Below the pieces are notes generated by a model, which saw only the letters and a program-made list of their open reading frames with translations, was not told where the DNA came from and searched no databases. A DNA stretch of 64,000 bases, from assembly GCF_001676155.1 (NCBI RefSeq), contig NZ_LZEW01000030.1:154445-218444 (forward strand). The letters run 5' to 3'. Source of the stretch: Morganella psychrotolerans (GTDB taxonomy: Bacteria > Pseudomonadota > Gammaproteobacteria > Enterobacterales > Enterobacteriaceae). Each line of letters opens with the position of its first letter. Within the stretch, counting starts at the first letter, position 1. Shown piece by piece: positions 38,984 to 50,593 of this stretch. The translations under genes and the position numbers were made by a program.

Positions 38984-39625
38984 TCAGCTTTCTGTTTGTG
39001 TATCGCTGTCTGTCTGCCCGCTGAACCAAAAATCAAGTTTCTGACTTAATTTATCGATACCAATTTTTTTCGGGGCTGAAAAATACTCGACCTGAATATC
39101 TCCTGTCTCGTTCAGCTCCGCCAGTGCATCTCTGACTGCCATTAACTGTTTTTTACGTGCGCCGTTTGCCAGTTTATCGGCTTTAGTCAGCAGTGCCAGA
39201 ACCGGAACCTCCATTGCCACCGCCCATTCGATCATCTGCATATCCAGATCTTTCAGGGGATGACGGATATCCATCAGTACCACCAGACCGCGCAGACAGT
39301 CGCGTTTCTGAAGGTATTCACCCAGAGCCGCCTGCCATTTACGTTTCATTGCTTCCGGGACTTCGGCATAGCCATAGCCCGGCAGGTCGACAACCCGGCA
39401 GCCTTCGCTGACTTCAAACAGGTTGATTAACTGGGTACGCCCGGGGGTTTTACTTGTCCGCGCAAGACTTTTTTGCTGTGTAAGTGCATTTAGTGCACTT
39501 GATTTTCCGGCATTGGAGCGTCCGGCAAACGCCACTTCGATCCCCGTATCTTCCGGTAAATGGCGGATGTCCGGTGCGCTGATGACAAAGTGGGTCATAT
39601 GATAGTTGTGCGTTTTAATAGTCAA
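38984..39625 (-). CDS. engB: Ribosome biogenesis GTPase EngB (YihA/YsxC), TTG start
   Basis: A 213-residue GTPase needed for 50S assembly: G1 [10 protein letters not shown]3 DLPGYG, G4 TKADK. The best start is a TTG at 39625 with a GAGGAG ribosome site 7 nt upstream, giving [20 protein letters not shown], which aligns with E. coli MTNLNYQQTHFVMSAPDI. The first ATG inside (nine codons later) would cut conserved residues and lacks a ribosome site. The frame is open to 39781 without similarity. An in-frame A7 (SAPKKIG) is correct here. Confidence 0.95.
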   Translation of the reverse strand: MTIKTHNYHMTHFVISAPDIRHLPEDTGIEVAFAGRSNAGKSSALNALTQQKSLARTSKTPGRTQLINLFEVSEGCRVVDLPGYGYAEVPEAMKRKWQAALGEYLQKRDCLRGLVVLMDIRHPLKDLDMQMIEWAVAMEVPVLALLTKADKLANGARKKQLMAVRDALAELNETGDIQVEYFSAPKKIGIDKLSQKLDFWFSGQTDSDTQTES

Positions 39626-40179
39626 AATCCGTCTCCTCAGATCGAAAGCGTGACGATTATAGCCTAATGCCTGCCGTTTAAGAACTGCGGCACACAGATT
39701 ACCGGGTGGGTTTATTATCAGAAATGAAAAAGAAACAGTAAAAATGCAGCATGCAACAGACCGGGATATAAATAAGCACAATGACGTCGCTTTTCCTCTG
39801 GTCAGGCTAATATGCCGAATCGCTTAAATAATAAAGCACAATTACGTATTTAATGGTGATGTATATACCGGATGTTTTCTATTTGACATAAGTGATTAGT
39901 CACGAGATGTTATTAATAATAGTAAATAAAATCAATGAAATAGTGATACTGTATCCGACGACGGCGCTCATGGTTAAAAACAGGGAATTATTTCGTCGTA
40001 TTTTGATAAATTAATGACAACAGACAGAATATCATTAGTGGAAATACGTGAAAAATCCATGCCATAATCAGTAATATCTATTGTGAAGGTAAATTAAGGT
40101 AAATCGGTGGCACTTCCTGTCATTGCCCATTAAAATCGATAAGAACAGTGTCAGCATATTTCGTTGAAAGGAATTTGGA
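39626..40179. other. Intergenic region between engB and ppiA
   Basis: 554 bp with no convincing gene. The ppiA-proximal 400 bp are AT-rich. E. coli has csrC RNA near engB, but no GGA-rich hairpin array was seen here. The right end (GAAAGGAATTTGGA) is the ppiA ribosome site. Confidence 0.5.
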
Positions 40180-40746
40180 ATGTTAAAACGTGTTTTAGTT
40201 TCACTTGTGGCGGCTTGTACTCTCAGTGCGTCTTCGCTGGCTTTTGCGGCGGAGCAGACCCATATTCAATTTGTTACCTCAGCGGGTAATTTTGAAATTG
40301 CACTGGATGATGAAAAAGCGCCGGAGACAGTAAAGAATTTCAAGCAATATGTTACCGACAAGTTTTATGACGATACAACATTCCATCGTGTTATCCCGGG
40401 TTTTATGGTGCAGGGCGGTGGTTTTACCGCTGATCTGACCCAGAAACCAACCCGTCCCCCGGTTAAAAATGAAGCTGATAATGGCTTACGTAATGTGCGC
40501 GGAACGCTCTCGATGGCACGTACTGCCGATGTAAACAGCGCAACCAGCCAGTTCTTTATTAATGTGGCGGATAATGCATTCCTGGATCACGGACAACGTG
40601 ATTTTGGTTATGCCGTATTTGGTAAGGTTGTGAACGGGATGGATGTCGTTGATAAAATGTCAAAAGTGAAAACAGATGACATCGGTCCCTATCAGAATGT
40701 CCCTTCCGTACCAATCAAAATTATCTCTGCAACTATCATAAAATAA
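40180..40746 (+). CDS. ppiA: Periplasmic peptidyl-prolyl cis-trans isomerase A (cyclophilin)
   Basis: A 188-residue cyclophilin with signal peptide (about residues 1-23, ending AFA). Catalytic and substrate residues lie in [13 protein letters not shown] and the SQFFIN core. It assists folding of exported proteins. The E. coli neighbours yhfG and fic that lie before pabA are missing here. Confidence 0.95.
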   Translation: MLKRVLVSLVAACTLSASSLAFAAEQTHIQFVTSAGNFEIALDDEKAPETVKNFKQYVTDKFYDDTTFHRVIPGFMVQGGGFTADLTQKPTRPPVKNEADNGLRNVRGTLSMARTADVNSATSQFFINVADNAFLDHGQRDFGYAVFGKVVNGMDVVDKMSKVKTDDIGPYQNVPSVPIKIISATIIK

Positions 40747-40766
40747 GCCTTATTTTATCGCAGACT

Positions 40767-40794
40767 AAGGGGAATATTTCCTGATATTCCCCTT
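40767..40794 (+). terminator. Hairpin after ppiA
   Basis: AAGGGGAATAT pairs perfectly with ATATTCCCCTT over 6 nt, 20 nt after the stop. There is no T tract, so it may be a mRNA 3'-end stabiliser or a weak terminator. Confidence 0.5.
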
Positions 40795-41010
40795 GGAATG
40801 AACTGGCTTCCTGATAGTCTGAATATGATGATATCTGCCTCTGTGGCTGCGTGCCGCATTCGGGCTATTTTCTCTGTCCGGCTGTGGTATGATAGCCGAC
40901 TTCTTGAAACCGCCGGTGTGATCGTGATGATCACAGGGTATTGTCAATCGATACTCCATACCGCAGTTTAAAATAATAAAGACAAGAATATCAGTCGGAT
41001 ATAGATAATC

Positions 41011-42922
<1,912 letters not shown>

Positions 42923-42929
42923 ATCTGAA

Positions 42930-42962
42930 AATAAAACAGGCGCAAAATGCGCCTGTTTTGGT
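42930..42962. terminator. Bidirectional terminator between argD and crp
   Basis: AAAACAGGCGCA pairs perfectly with TGCGCCTGTTTT, with A and T runs on both sides, between convergent argD and crp. Confidence 0.85.
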
Positions 42963-42979
42963 GATATGGACAATCCGGA

Positions 42980-43612
42980 TTAACGGGTGCCGTATACCAC
43001 AATCGTTTTACCGTGTGCAGAGATCAGGTTTTGATCTTCCAGCATTTTCAGAATACGGCCGACTGTTTCGCGGGAACATCCCACAATCTGACCAATTTCC
43101 TGACGGGTAATTTTGATCTGCATACCATCCGGGTGCGTCATGGCATCCGGCTGTTTAGCCAGGTTCAGTAACGTCTGAGCAATACGGCCTGTCACATCAA
43201 GGAATGCAAGGTTTCCGACCTTTTCTGATGTCGTTTGCAGGCGGCTTGCCATCTGCGCGGAGAGGCGCATAAGGATATCCGGGTTAACCTGGATAAGCTG
43301 GCGGAACTTTTTATATGAAATTTCTGCAACTTCGCAGGGACTTTTTGCCCGTACCCACGCGGTACGTTCCTGTCCTTCCTCAAATAATCCGAGTTCTCCG
43401 ATGAAATCCCCCTGGTTAAGGTAGGATAAAATCATCTCTTTGCCTTCTTCATCTTTGATAAGCACCGCAACAGAACCTTTTACAATATAGTAGAGTGTTT
43501 CTGCTTTCTCACCCTGATGGATAAGGGTGCTTTTTGATGGATATTTGTGGATATGGCAGTGAGACAAAAACCATTCAAGCGTGGGGTCTGTTTGTGGCTT
43601 GCCGAGAACCAT
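42980..43612 (-). CDS. crp: cAMP receptor protein (catabolite activator)
   Basis: A 210-residue protein almost identical to E. coli CRP from [20 protein letters not shown] to VVYGTR. cAMP pocket [15 protein letters not shown] and the recognition helix [13 protein letters not shown] are unchanged, so it should bind the usual TGTGAN6TCACA sites, one of which lies before murQ. An ERIC repeat is placed 39 nt upstream of its start codon, in what should be the mRNA leader or promoter. Confidence 0.98.
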   Translation of the reverse strand: MVLGKPQTDPTLEWFLSHCHIHKYPSKSTLIHQGEKAETLYYIVKGSVAVLIKDEEGKEMILSYLNQGDFIGELGLFEEGQERTAWVRAKSPCEVAEISYKKFRQLIQVNPDILMRLSAQMASRLQTTSEKVGNLAFLDVTGRIAQTLLNLAKQPDAMTHPDGMQIKITRQEIGQIVGCSRETVGRILKMLEDQNLISAHGKTIVVYGTR

Positions 43613-43651
43613 TCGCGTTATCCTCTGTTGTTGTTATTGCAACTTGTTGTT

Positions 43652-43777
43652 TATACCCTTATTCATTCAAACCGCAGGTTCGTTGGCTGCGCTCAGCCAG
43701 CCGGGTCACATACTTGTGTATGCTCCCCGTCTATCTTCCCTTGCCGCCTGCCTGCAACTTGAATGATGTTGGGTATA
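43652..43777 (+). repeat. ERIC (IRU) repeat, 126 bp, in the crp upstream region
   Basis: TATACCCTTATTCATTCAAAC to GAATGATGTTGGGTATA with the standard centre, 39 bp from the crp start codon. The rest of the crp/yhfA divergent region (43778-44038) shows no ORF. Confidence 0.9.
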
Positions 43778-44038
43778 CACTCTGCAATTATATAAAGTCT
43801 TAGCTTATCATATTAACTTGCTGAATTTCCGGCAAGTTAGTTTATTAAAATAGTATAATAATCTACATTAAAAGATATTGATCTTAGCCATAGATAAATC
43901 CTTGCCGTGTTTTTAGCATAGGAAAGCGGTCCTGTCTCCCACTGTCTCGGTTCAGCATAATAAACTATGAGGGAGATTGCCAGCCTGTGAATGAAAGGGT
44001 AGGCTGTCCCCAATTATAATGTTGATGAGGATATAAAG

Positions 44039-44446
44039 ATGGAAGCGCGTGTAAAGTGGGTTGAAAACATGACTTTCTTAGGCGAATCTGCCTCAGGACA
44101 CCAGATCACAATGGATGGTAATGCGGGTGAAAAAGCCCCGAATCCGATGGAGATGGTACTGATGGCAACCGGCGGATGCAGCGCGATCGATGTCGTTTCC
44201 ATTTTGCAAAAAGGTCGTCATCAAGTTATTGATTGTGATGTAAAACTTACCGCGGAACGCCGTGAAACTGCGCCACGTTTATTTACACATATTAATCTGC
44301 ATTTTAGTGTTACCGGGCGTGATTTGAAAGAAAGTACCGTTGAGCGTGCCGTGGCGTTATCCGCTGAAAAATACTGTTCTGTTTCATTAATGTTAGGTGA
44401 AAGCGTTAACATTACACATAGTTTCGAAGTGAAGAATATTGAATGA
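44039..44446 (+). CDS. yhfA: OsmC-family protein YhfA
   Basis: A 135-residue OsmC/Ohr-fold protein matching E. coli YhfA. The paired redox cysteines lie in GGCSAIDV (about residue 50) and KYCSVSLML (near residue 107). Related proteins reduce organic peroxides; YhfA's own substrate is unknown. Divergent from crp, as in E. coli. Confidence 0.92.
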   Translation: MEARVKWVENMTFLGESASGHQITMDGNAGEKAPNPMEMVLMATGGCSAIDVVSILQKGRHQVIDCDVKLTAERRETAPRLFTHINLHFSVTGRDLKESTVERAVALSAEKYCSVSLMLGESVNITHSFEVKNIE

Positions 44447-44477
44447 TTTTTTGAATTATTATTTTTATTTTTGAGAA

Positions 44478-44513
44478 TAAACCGGGCAATGATAATTACC
44501 CGGTTTTTTTTAT
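44478..44513 (+). terminator. Terminator of yhfA
   Basis: AAACCGGGCAAT...ATTACCCGGTTTTTTTT, a perfect stem with a T8 tail, 32 nt after yhfA and just before the convergent prkB stop. Confidence 0.9.
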
Positions 44514-45385
44514 CGCTTATTTATTTGTTTGCCCTGTAATAATTGTTCTACAAGTGGCGCCATAATTAATTCCATCGCCAGCCCCAATTTTCCGCCGGGT
44601 ACGACAATGGTATTTGAGGCAGAAATGAATGAGCCTTGTAACATTGACAATAAATAGGGGAAATCAATTTTTTTCAGACCGCGAAAACGGATCACGGTAA
44701 AGCTTTCATCCTGTGTCGGGATGGCTTTGGCAGAGAACGGATTTGACGTGTCTACGGTCGGCACCCGCTGGAAATTAATATGCGTGCGGGAAAACTGCGG
44801 CGTAATATAGTGAATGTAATCATCCATTGAGCGCACGACAGAGTCCATCACCGCTTCCCGTGAGTGTCCCCGGTCTGATGTGTCGCGGACAAGCTTTTGG
44901 ATCCATTCCAGATTAACAATCGGCACCACGCCGACCAGTAAATCCACATGACCGGCAATTTTATGATCCGGCGTGACCACCCCGCCGTGCAAACCCTCGT
45001 AAAACAGAACATCGGTATTTTCCGGCAGTGGCTCACGCGGGGTAAACGTACCGGGCAACTGGTTATAGGGCACGGCTTCATCGTATGTGTGTAAGTACCT
45101 TCTGCGTTCTCCGCTCCCGTTTTCTCCATACTGGCGGAACGCGGTTTCCAACAGCCCGAAATCATTCGCTTCAGGACCGAAGTAGCTGATATACCGGCCT
45201 TGTTCCCGCGCTTTGCGGATAGCCGCATCCATTTCCGGGCGGGTGTAGCGGTGAAAGCTGTCGCCTTCCAGGGTTGCCGGTGTGGCGGAAAGTTGCTGAA
45301 ATATCTTCCTGAAAGCCTGGCTGGTGGTCGTTGTACCGGCTCCGCTGGAGCCGGTAACAGCAATAATCGGGTGAGTCCGGGACAT
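44510..45385 (-). CDS. prkB: Phosphoribulokinase-like protein PrkB
   Basis: A 291-residue P-loop kinase with GSSGAGTTT (Walker A) and the EGDSFHRY and FYEGLHGG blocks, matching E. coli PrkB (YhfF-adjacent). It resembles phosphoribulokinase, but no Rubisco is known in these bacteria, so the physiological substrate is unclear. Last of yheT-yheU-prkB. An in-frame A7 (GLKKIDF) is correct. Confidence 0.9.
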   Translation of the reverse strand: MSRTHPIIAVTGSSGAGTTTTSQAFRKIFQQLSATPATLEGDSFHRYTRPEMDAAIRKAREQGRYISYFGPEANDFGLLETAFRQYGENGSGERRRYLHTYDEAVPYNQLPGTFTPREPLPENTDVLFYEGLHGGVVTPDHKIAGHVDLLVGVVPIVNLEWIQKLVRDTSDRGHSREAVMDSVVRSMDDYIHYITPQFSRTHINFQRVPTVDTSNPFSAKAIPTQDESFTVIRFRGLKKIDFPYLLSMLQGSFISASNTIVVPGGKLGLAMELIMAPLVEQLLQGKQINKR

Positions 45386-45406
45386 GGGTCAGTTCCTCCG
45401 GGCGTA

Positions 45407-45625
45407 TCAGCCGCGGAATTCCGCCGACGGCATGATATTGAGTGTTTCGTGTAATTCCGACCAGACAATCACAATCTCGCCGTTTTTCAGTTGGTTGCAC
45501 AGGTCAGTCACTTTATCACTGAGTGACTTCTCATATTCACCGTAATCGGTGCCTTCGCGCAATACAATACTTTCCAGGATATTTTGCAATGTTTGTGCAT
45601 CAATCTCCTGCCAGGGAATAATCAT
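45407..45625 (-). CDS. yheU: YheU family protein
   Basis: A 72-residue protein, the E. coli length, starting [19 protein letters not shown] with the conserved [12 protein letters not shown] and [12 protein letters not shown]. Function unknown. Its ATG overlaps the yheT stop (ATGA), so translation is coupled; prkB follows 21 nt later. Confidence 0.93.
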   Translation of the reverse strand: MIIPWQEIDAQTLQNILESIVLREGTDYGEYEKSLSDKVTDLCNQLKNGEIVIVWSELHETLNIMPSAEFRG

Positions 45626-46608
45626 TTTGTATCCTTTGCCGCCAGATGAGGCGCCAGCCACTCAGGTATGCGTTCTTCGAGCCATAAGCGGGGATGACGC
45701 CAGCTGCCGGTAACAAACCCGACATGCCCGCCGTGCTCAGTCATCTGATACTCCACACACGGCGGCAGCAGAGAGAGATCCGGTACCACTTCCTGCGCCA
45801 TAAACGGATCATCTTTTGCATGAATGATCAGCATCGGCTTACGGACGTCGGGCAGTTTCGGCAGTGCGCTGCACTGACGGTAGTAATCTGATGCATCACG
45901 GAAGCCGTGGATTGGCGATGTGATCATATCGTCAAATTCCCTGATCCGTTTAATGGCGCGGATATGCAGTAAATTTGTCGGCAGCGAGTTAGGGTAACGC
46001 ACCAGTTTTCGGGTGGCGTTGCGTTTCAGCCCTTTCAGCAGATACCACTGATAGAAACGGGAAAATCCTCTCTCCAGTTTAAATGAGCATGGCTCCAGCA
46101 TCAGGGGGGCAGACACAATAATTCCGGCGTCGATTGCCGCCCGGTCACCCTCTTCAGCCAGATAACACGCCAGCATATTACCGCCGAGGGAATAGCCGAC
46201 AGCCCCGGTCGGGACTTTGCCGTAGGTTTCCTGTAACCAGTTCAGCATGTAACGGGCATCTTCGGTTTCACCAGAGTGGTAAATACGTCTGGAGCGGTTT
46301 GGTTCACCGCTGCACCCGCGAAAATGCATGACAACGCCCAGCCAGCCCTGACGGGCAGCCGCTGCCAGCATCCCGTGAGCGTACGGGCTGCGAAAACTGC
46401 CTTCCAGCCCGTGAAAAATCACCAGCCGGGGTTTATGGCGTGCTGTGTCCGGATCTTCGCTCCACGCGAGATCAATAAAATCATCGTCCGGCAGAGTCAG
46501 GCGCTGCCAGAATGGTTTTATCATCGGTTTCCGGCGAAAAATCCGGGGCAGCAGTGTTTGCAGGTGCGGATTTGTCGCCCAGGAAATCGGTTCAAAATGA
46601 CTAGACAT
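45622..46608 (-). CDS. yheT: Alpha/beta hydrolase YheT
   Basis: A 328-residue alpha/beta hydrolase of the YheT/UPF0017 family. [15 protein letters not shown], the nucleophile elbow GYSLGGN, and C-terminal acid and His (KDDPF and HGGHVGF) give a full triad. E. coli YheT is probably an esterase, substrate unknown. The insertion containing lysE, hicB-like and mur genes begins just past this gene. Confidence 0.93.
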   Translation of the reverse strand: MSSHFEPISWATNPHLQTLLPRIFRRKPMIKPFWQRLTLPDDDFIDLAWSEDPDTARHKPRLVIFHGLEGSFRSPYAHGMLAAAARQGWLGVVMHFRGCSGEPNRSRRIYHSGETEDARYMLNWLQETYGKVPTGAVGYSLGGNMLACYLAEEGDRAAIDAGIIVSAPLMLEPCSFKLERGFSRFYQWYLLKGLKRNATRKLVRYPNSLPTNLLHIRAIKRIREFDDMITSPIHGFRDASDYYRQCSALPKLPDVRKPMLIIHAKDDPFMAQEVVPDLSLLPPCVEYQMTEHGGHVGFVTGSWRHPRLWLEERIPEWLAPHLAAKDTK

Positions 46609-46703
46609 AGTTGAATTCGTAATGAAAAAACGTCTCTTGTTTAATTAATAACATACTGATAATTTCGTGGAAAGAAAACGTCCACTTTTGCGCAAGGCTG
46701 CAA

Positions 46704-47306
46704 ATGACTACTCATCTTTTACTTTCGCTTTCGGTATTCATGTTTATCGCAGCGGTTACGCCCGGTCCTAATAATATGTTACTGACTGCCTCCGGTGCGC
46801 AGTTCGGGATCCGTCGGACACTGATCCTGATGGCGGGTATTATGCTTGGAATGCAGACAGTATTATACCTTTCAGCCTTCGGTGTCGCGGCTATTTTACT
46901 GATTTATCCGAAATTGCATACTGCTATGAAAATTGCCGGCAGTATTTACCTTTTGTGGCTGGCGAAAAAACTCGCTACCGCGCCGTATGAGCACCTTGAT
47001 AAACCACAGGTCAGTAAAGCCATCACCTGGTATCAGGGCACGTTATTGCAGTTTATTAATCCCAAAGCCTGGCTGATGGGGCTGGGTGCTGTCGGCAGTT
47101 ACAGCCTGAGCGGTGACGCGTATATGATGTCCGTTGGGGTGATGAGCATTATAATGATCACCGTGAATCTGGTCGCCGGGTTGCTCTGGATAAGCTTCGG
47201 CGCATTTATCGGGCTTTTCCTGCGCAGCCGTAATGCCTGGTTTACGTTCAATATTGTTATGGGATTACTGACGGCTGCATGTGTCCCGCTGATTTGGCTG
47301 GAATAA
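46704..47306 (+). CDS. LysE/RhtB-family amino-acid exporter
   Basis: A 200-residue membrane protein with about six helices and the family motif TPGPNNMLLTASGAQFG near the N-terminus. LysE/RhtB members export amino acids or related compounds; the substrate cannot be told from sequence. It is not between yheT and yheS in E. coli, so it marks the left end of an insertion here. Confidence 0.88.
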   Translation: MTTHLLLSLSVFMFIAAVTPGPNNMLLTASGAQFGIRRTLILMAGIMLGMQTVLYLSAFGVAAILLIYPKLHTAMKIAGSIYLLWLAKKLATAPYEHLDKPQVSKAITWYQGTLLQFINPKAWLMGLGAVGSYSLSGDAYMMSVGVMSIIMITVNLVAGLLWISFGAFIGLFLRSRNAWFTFNIVMGLLTAACVPLIWLE

Positions 47307-47412
47307 TGGGTGCCGGAATCGCTGACCCGGAAACACCTACATAATATAGCCTGTGGAACAAAAACAAAAGCTGAACGAAAAACAGACGATGATAACCCGC
47401 TGATTATTTCAT

Positions 47413-47476
47413 ATGATATCATGAGTTGATATCATGCTATTTTGTGGCTAAGTTGATGTCATTAAATGACATCAAC
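47413..47476 (+). promoter_or_regulatory. Operator-like palindromes before the HicB-like gene
   Basis: ATGATATCAT (47413-47422), TGATATCA (47427-47434) and an 11-bp inverted repeat GTTGATGTCAT-TAA-ATGACATCAAC (47452-47476) share a TGATRTCA core and end 24 bp before the ATG. The layout fits cooperative binding of a ribbon-helix-helix autoregulator. Confidence 0.6.
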
Positions 47477-47500
47477 CGGATGCGTGTATAGGGGTGGAGC

Positions 47501-47854
47501 ATGATTAAAAACACAAATATCATGACTATTGACGGTCATCCTGCATCAGTGACTTATGAAGATGAAATTAAAGCATTTCGCGGTAAATTTCTGGATATAA
47601 ACGGATATTGTGATTTTATATCAGACAGTATTGACGGGCTTGAAAGAGAAGGTGCCATTTCACTGGCTGAATTTACAGAAACATGCAAAGAAGAAGGTAT
47701 TCAGCCTTTTAAAGACGAGGATAAATTAAAAGCATTTACACTGCGTTATCCTTACCGGCTGGAAGCGCGTCTGAATGCAGCCACAGCGGCACATTCTGTA
47801 TCAAAGAATCAGTTTATTGTTCAGTTGCTGGAGCGGGAACTGGTATCCCGCTGA
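47501..47854 (+). CDS. Solitary HicB-like antitoxin/regulator
   Basis: A 117-residue protein with a degenerate RNase H-like HicB domain (YEDEIKAFRGKFLDINGYCDF, EGAISLAEFTETCKEEG) and a C-terminal ribbon-helix-helix segment (FTLRYPYRLEARLNAAT...VSKNQFIVQLLERELV). HicB neutralises the mRNA interferase HicA and represses its own operon, but no hicA-sized ORF precedes or follows: LysE lies 194 bp upstream and a terminator 38 bp downstream. It may be an orphan antitoxin or a co-opted regulator. Confidence 0.8.
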   Translation: MIKNTNIMTIDGHPASVTYEDEIKAFRGKFLDINGYCDFISDSIDGLEREGAISLAEFTETCKEEGIQPFKDEDKLKAFTLRYPYRLEARLNAATAAHSVSKNQFIVQLLERELVSR

Positions 47855-47891
47855 TTTTAGGCAAAAACTGTTTATCCTGTGATGTCCGTAG

Positions 47892-47923
47892 TAAAAACAG
47901 ACCGCATTGCGGTCTGTTTTTGT
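47892..47923. terminator. Bidirectional terminator between the HicB-like gene and murP
   Basis: AAAAACAGACCGCATTGCGGTCTGTTTTT, a perfect stem with A and T tails on both sides. Confidence 0.88.
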
Positions 47924-47939
47924 ATACGCTGCGGGGTAA

Positions 47940-49398
47940 CTAACGTAAATCCACATTTTTGCTGCCGAACAGCAGCGTCAGCAGGAAACCCGCCAGATAC
48001 GCGACCAGCAGACCCGCGACATACACACCCATCCCGGCAAAGATCCCGCTATTTGATGTCATCAGTGGTATCGCAACCAGACCGGAGGGTCCGAATACCG
48101 TATTCAACCCGACCGGTAAGCCCATCCAGGCAACCAGCCCGATAAAGAAACCACCCGCAGCGCCGCCGAGACACGCGGTTATAAACGGTTTCAGGCGCGG
48201 TAATGTCACGCCGTAAATCAGCGGTTCACCAATGCCGAGAAAGCCCGGGATAATGGCACCTTTGATTTGTGTGCGCAGCAGTGAATCTTTTTTGGCTTTC
48301 ATATAGAGCGCGAGTGCGGCTCCCACCTGACCGGCTCCCGCCATCGCGAGGATCGGAAACAGTGAGTTGAATCCCTGCGCATCGACCAGGGCAAAATACA
48401 CAGGGATAAAGCCCTGATGTACGCCGAACATTACCGCTATCAGAAACAGACCCGCTAACACGGCGGTTCCGAACGGGTTTCCGTTGAGATGTGTGAACAG
48501 CCATGACATACCGTCAAACAGATAAACGCCGACCGGCATGATGACGACAAAGGTTACGGCTCCCATAATCAGCAGCGTGATTGCTGATGTCAGAATAATA
48601 TCAAGAGTGGCGGGGATGATTTTCCGGACATTACGCTCCACCCATGCGCCGAGGATCGCGGCGATCAGTACACCGATAATATTCCCGCGCGGATCGATAG
48701 CATGGCCGAAGAAGGTTTCCATGCCGGAATAGAATCCCTTGGTTACCTGCGGATCATAACCGAAGACAAACAGTGCGGCGATGATTGCCCCGTTCACGCC
48801 GGAGCCGCCAAAAGCCTTCTGTGCGTTATAACCAATCAGAATACTCAGGAAGGTGAACATCCCCTTACTGAAGATTTTCATGTAAGCGAGGATTTCCACC
48901 AGTGTCTGGTTCGGGGCTTCATTGCCGGTTATCCAGAGTTGCTCACCGAGTGTTGCCAGCCCCAGTAACAGACCAACACCAATAAATCCCGGGATCAGCG
49001 GCGTAAAAATAGTGGCAAATTTTGCCAGAAAGCGCTGTACGGGATTGGTTTGCTTCTCTTTCAGATGCTGTTTTTGTTCTGCCGCAATCTCTTTCAGGCT
49101 GCGGTTTTCATCACCGTTTTCTGAATAACTGTCAGGGGTGTATTCATCTAACTGATGTTGCATCAGCTCTGCGGCGGTTTGTGCTTTGCCCGGCCCGAGG
49201 ACTATCTGGAACTGTTCATCACTTTCAATAACACCCAGCACACCCTCAATTTTTTTTGATGGCTATCTTGTCTGCGAGCTGTGAGTTGTTCAGTGTCAGG
49301 CGCAGACGAGTCATGCAGTTGCCGCTGTGTGCCACATTACCCGGACCGCCGATGGCAGCCAGAATCTGTATAATTGTCGATTGCGTGATTTTTGCCAT
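47940..49398 (-). CDS. murP: N-acetylmuramic acid PTS EIIBC component MurP, frameshifted at an A8 run
   Basis: The ATG at 49398 opens an EIIB domain ([18 protein letters not shown], phosphorylated Cys in [10 protein letters not shown]). The frame stops after KIAIKKN; removing one A from A8 (plus-strand T8 at 49250-49257) continues into [14 protein letters not shown] and the EIIC membrane domain, 485 residues in all (E. coli 474). MurP imports and phosphorylates MurNAc, and EIIA(Glc) is supplied in trans. A frame from 49241 alone would lack the EIIB active site. Downstream of murQ. Confidence 0.9.
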
Positions 49399-49413
49399 GG
49401 TTATTACCTTGTG

Positions 49414-50325
49414 TTAAGCGTGTGCCGTACCGGCGAGAGCATCACGGATAAATCCCTGATTCTGTGCCAGCAGGGCGGTGGCATCACCGGCACTCAGGTG
49501 CGCCAGGATCATAACAATGGCGGTTTTGCAGTGTCCGTTACAGGCAGATAACGCCTGCTCCGCAGTCTCTCTGTCGCATTCCGTCGCAGCCATCACAATA
49601 CGTTTTTGCCGTTCAACCAGTTTGGCGTTAGTCGCTTCAACATCCACCATCAGGTTACCGTACACTTTTCCGGATCGGATCATCGCCCCTGTGGTGATCA
49701 TATTGAGCACCAGTTTCTGAGCGGTTCCCGCTTTCATCCGTGAGGAGCCGGTCACGATTTCCGCACCGACAACCGGGGTTATCGCGATATCCGCCCGGCG
49801 GCTCATTTCACTGTCCGGGTTGCAACTGATTGCCGCCACGGTTGCGCCGAGAGAACGCGCGTATTCCATCCCGCCCAGCACATAGGGTGTCCGCCCGCTG
49901 GCGGCTATCCCGACCAGGATATCTTTTTGACTGAAATTCAGTGCTTTTAAGTCACTGACGGCAAGTACCCGGTTATCTTCCGCATTTTCAACCGCTTTCA
50001 GGATAGCCTTGTGTCCGCCTGCAATCAGACCGACGACAAGCTCTGCCGGGGTGCCGAACGTCGGCGGGCACTCGCTGGCATCAAGAATACCGAGCCGTCC
50101 GGAGGTTCCCGCGCCCATATAGATAAGGCGTCCGCCGTGCCGGAAAGCATCAGCAACTGCATCCACCAGTTGTGCGACCTGCGGCAGTGTTTTTTCCACG
50201 GCGAGAGCCACGGACTGGTCTTCGCGGTTAATGACCTGCAACATGTGGAGGGTCGGCAGGCTGTCAATGTCGGCACTGGCGGGGTTGCGGCTTTCGGTAA
50301 TGAGTGTGGTTAAGTCAATCTTCAT
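49414..50325 (-). CDS. murQ: N-acetylmuramic acid 6-phosphate etherase
   Basis: A 303-residue SIS-fold etherase that cleaves the lactyl ether of MurNAc-6-P to GlcNAc-6-P. The [20 protein letters not shown] block, [11 protein letters not shown] and [12 protein letters not shown] are intact. First gene of murQ-murP, divergent from murR, with a perfect CRP site upstream. The pathway recycles cell-wall muramic acid. Confidence 0.96.
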   Translation of the reverse strand: MKIDLTTLITESRNPASADIDSLPTLHMLQVINREDQSVALAVEKTLPQVAQLVDAVADAFRHGGRLIYMGAGTSGRLGILDASECPPTFGTPAELVVGLIAGGHKAILKAVENAEDNRVLAVSDLKALNFSQKDILVGIAASGRTPYVLGGMEYARSLGATVAAISCNPDSEMSRRADIAITPVVGAEIVTGSSRMKAGTAQKLVLNMITTGAMIRSGKVYGNLMVDVEATNAKLVERQKRIVMAATECDRETAEQALSACNGHCKTAIVMILAHLSAGDATALLAQNQGFIRDALAGTAHA

Positions 50326-50382
50326 ACATAATCCTTTGAACCAGATATAATCTGCATGCTAAGGAATTAAATATTCTTTTTA

Positions 50383-50398
50383 TGTGAGGGGTATCACA
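50383..50398. promoter_or_regulatory. CRP-cAMP binding site in the murQ/murR intergenic region
   Basis: TGTGA-GGGGTA-TCACA is a perfect match to the CRP half-sites with the 6-nt spacer, 58 bp from the murQ start and about 195 bp from murR. A TATTTAAT-like -10 lies nearer murQ on the minus strand. The murQP genes are catabolite-controlled in E. coli. Confidence 0.8.
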
Positions 50399-50593
50399 GG
50401 TCAATCTATTCTTCTGTGATGGTATAGGAGGAATATTTCTATGATATTTAACTTATTTATTTAATTATTATATTGAATTTAATTATATTTATCTTTTTTT
50501 ATAACAAATTATTCCTGAGGGATAATGTAACCACTCTTACATAAATAATTTATTCTTTTATGGCCGTTTTCCGGATGGAGAAAGCAAAAACAG

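Noticed and set aside
39626..39781. 52-codon extension of engB upstream of the TTG
   Set aside because: No similarity; the TTG has a strong ribosome site and aligns with the E. coli start.
39626..40179. csrC-like RNA next to engB, as in E. coli
   Set aside because: No array of GGA-bearing hairpins or clear terminator was found here.
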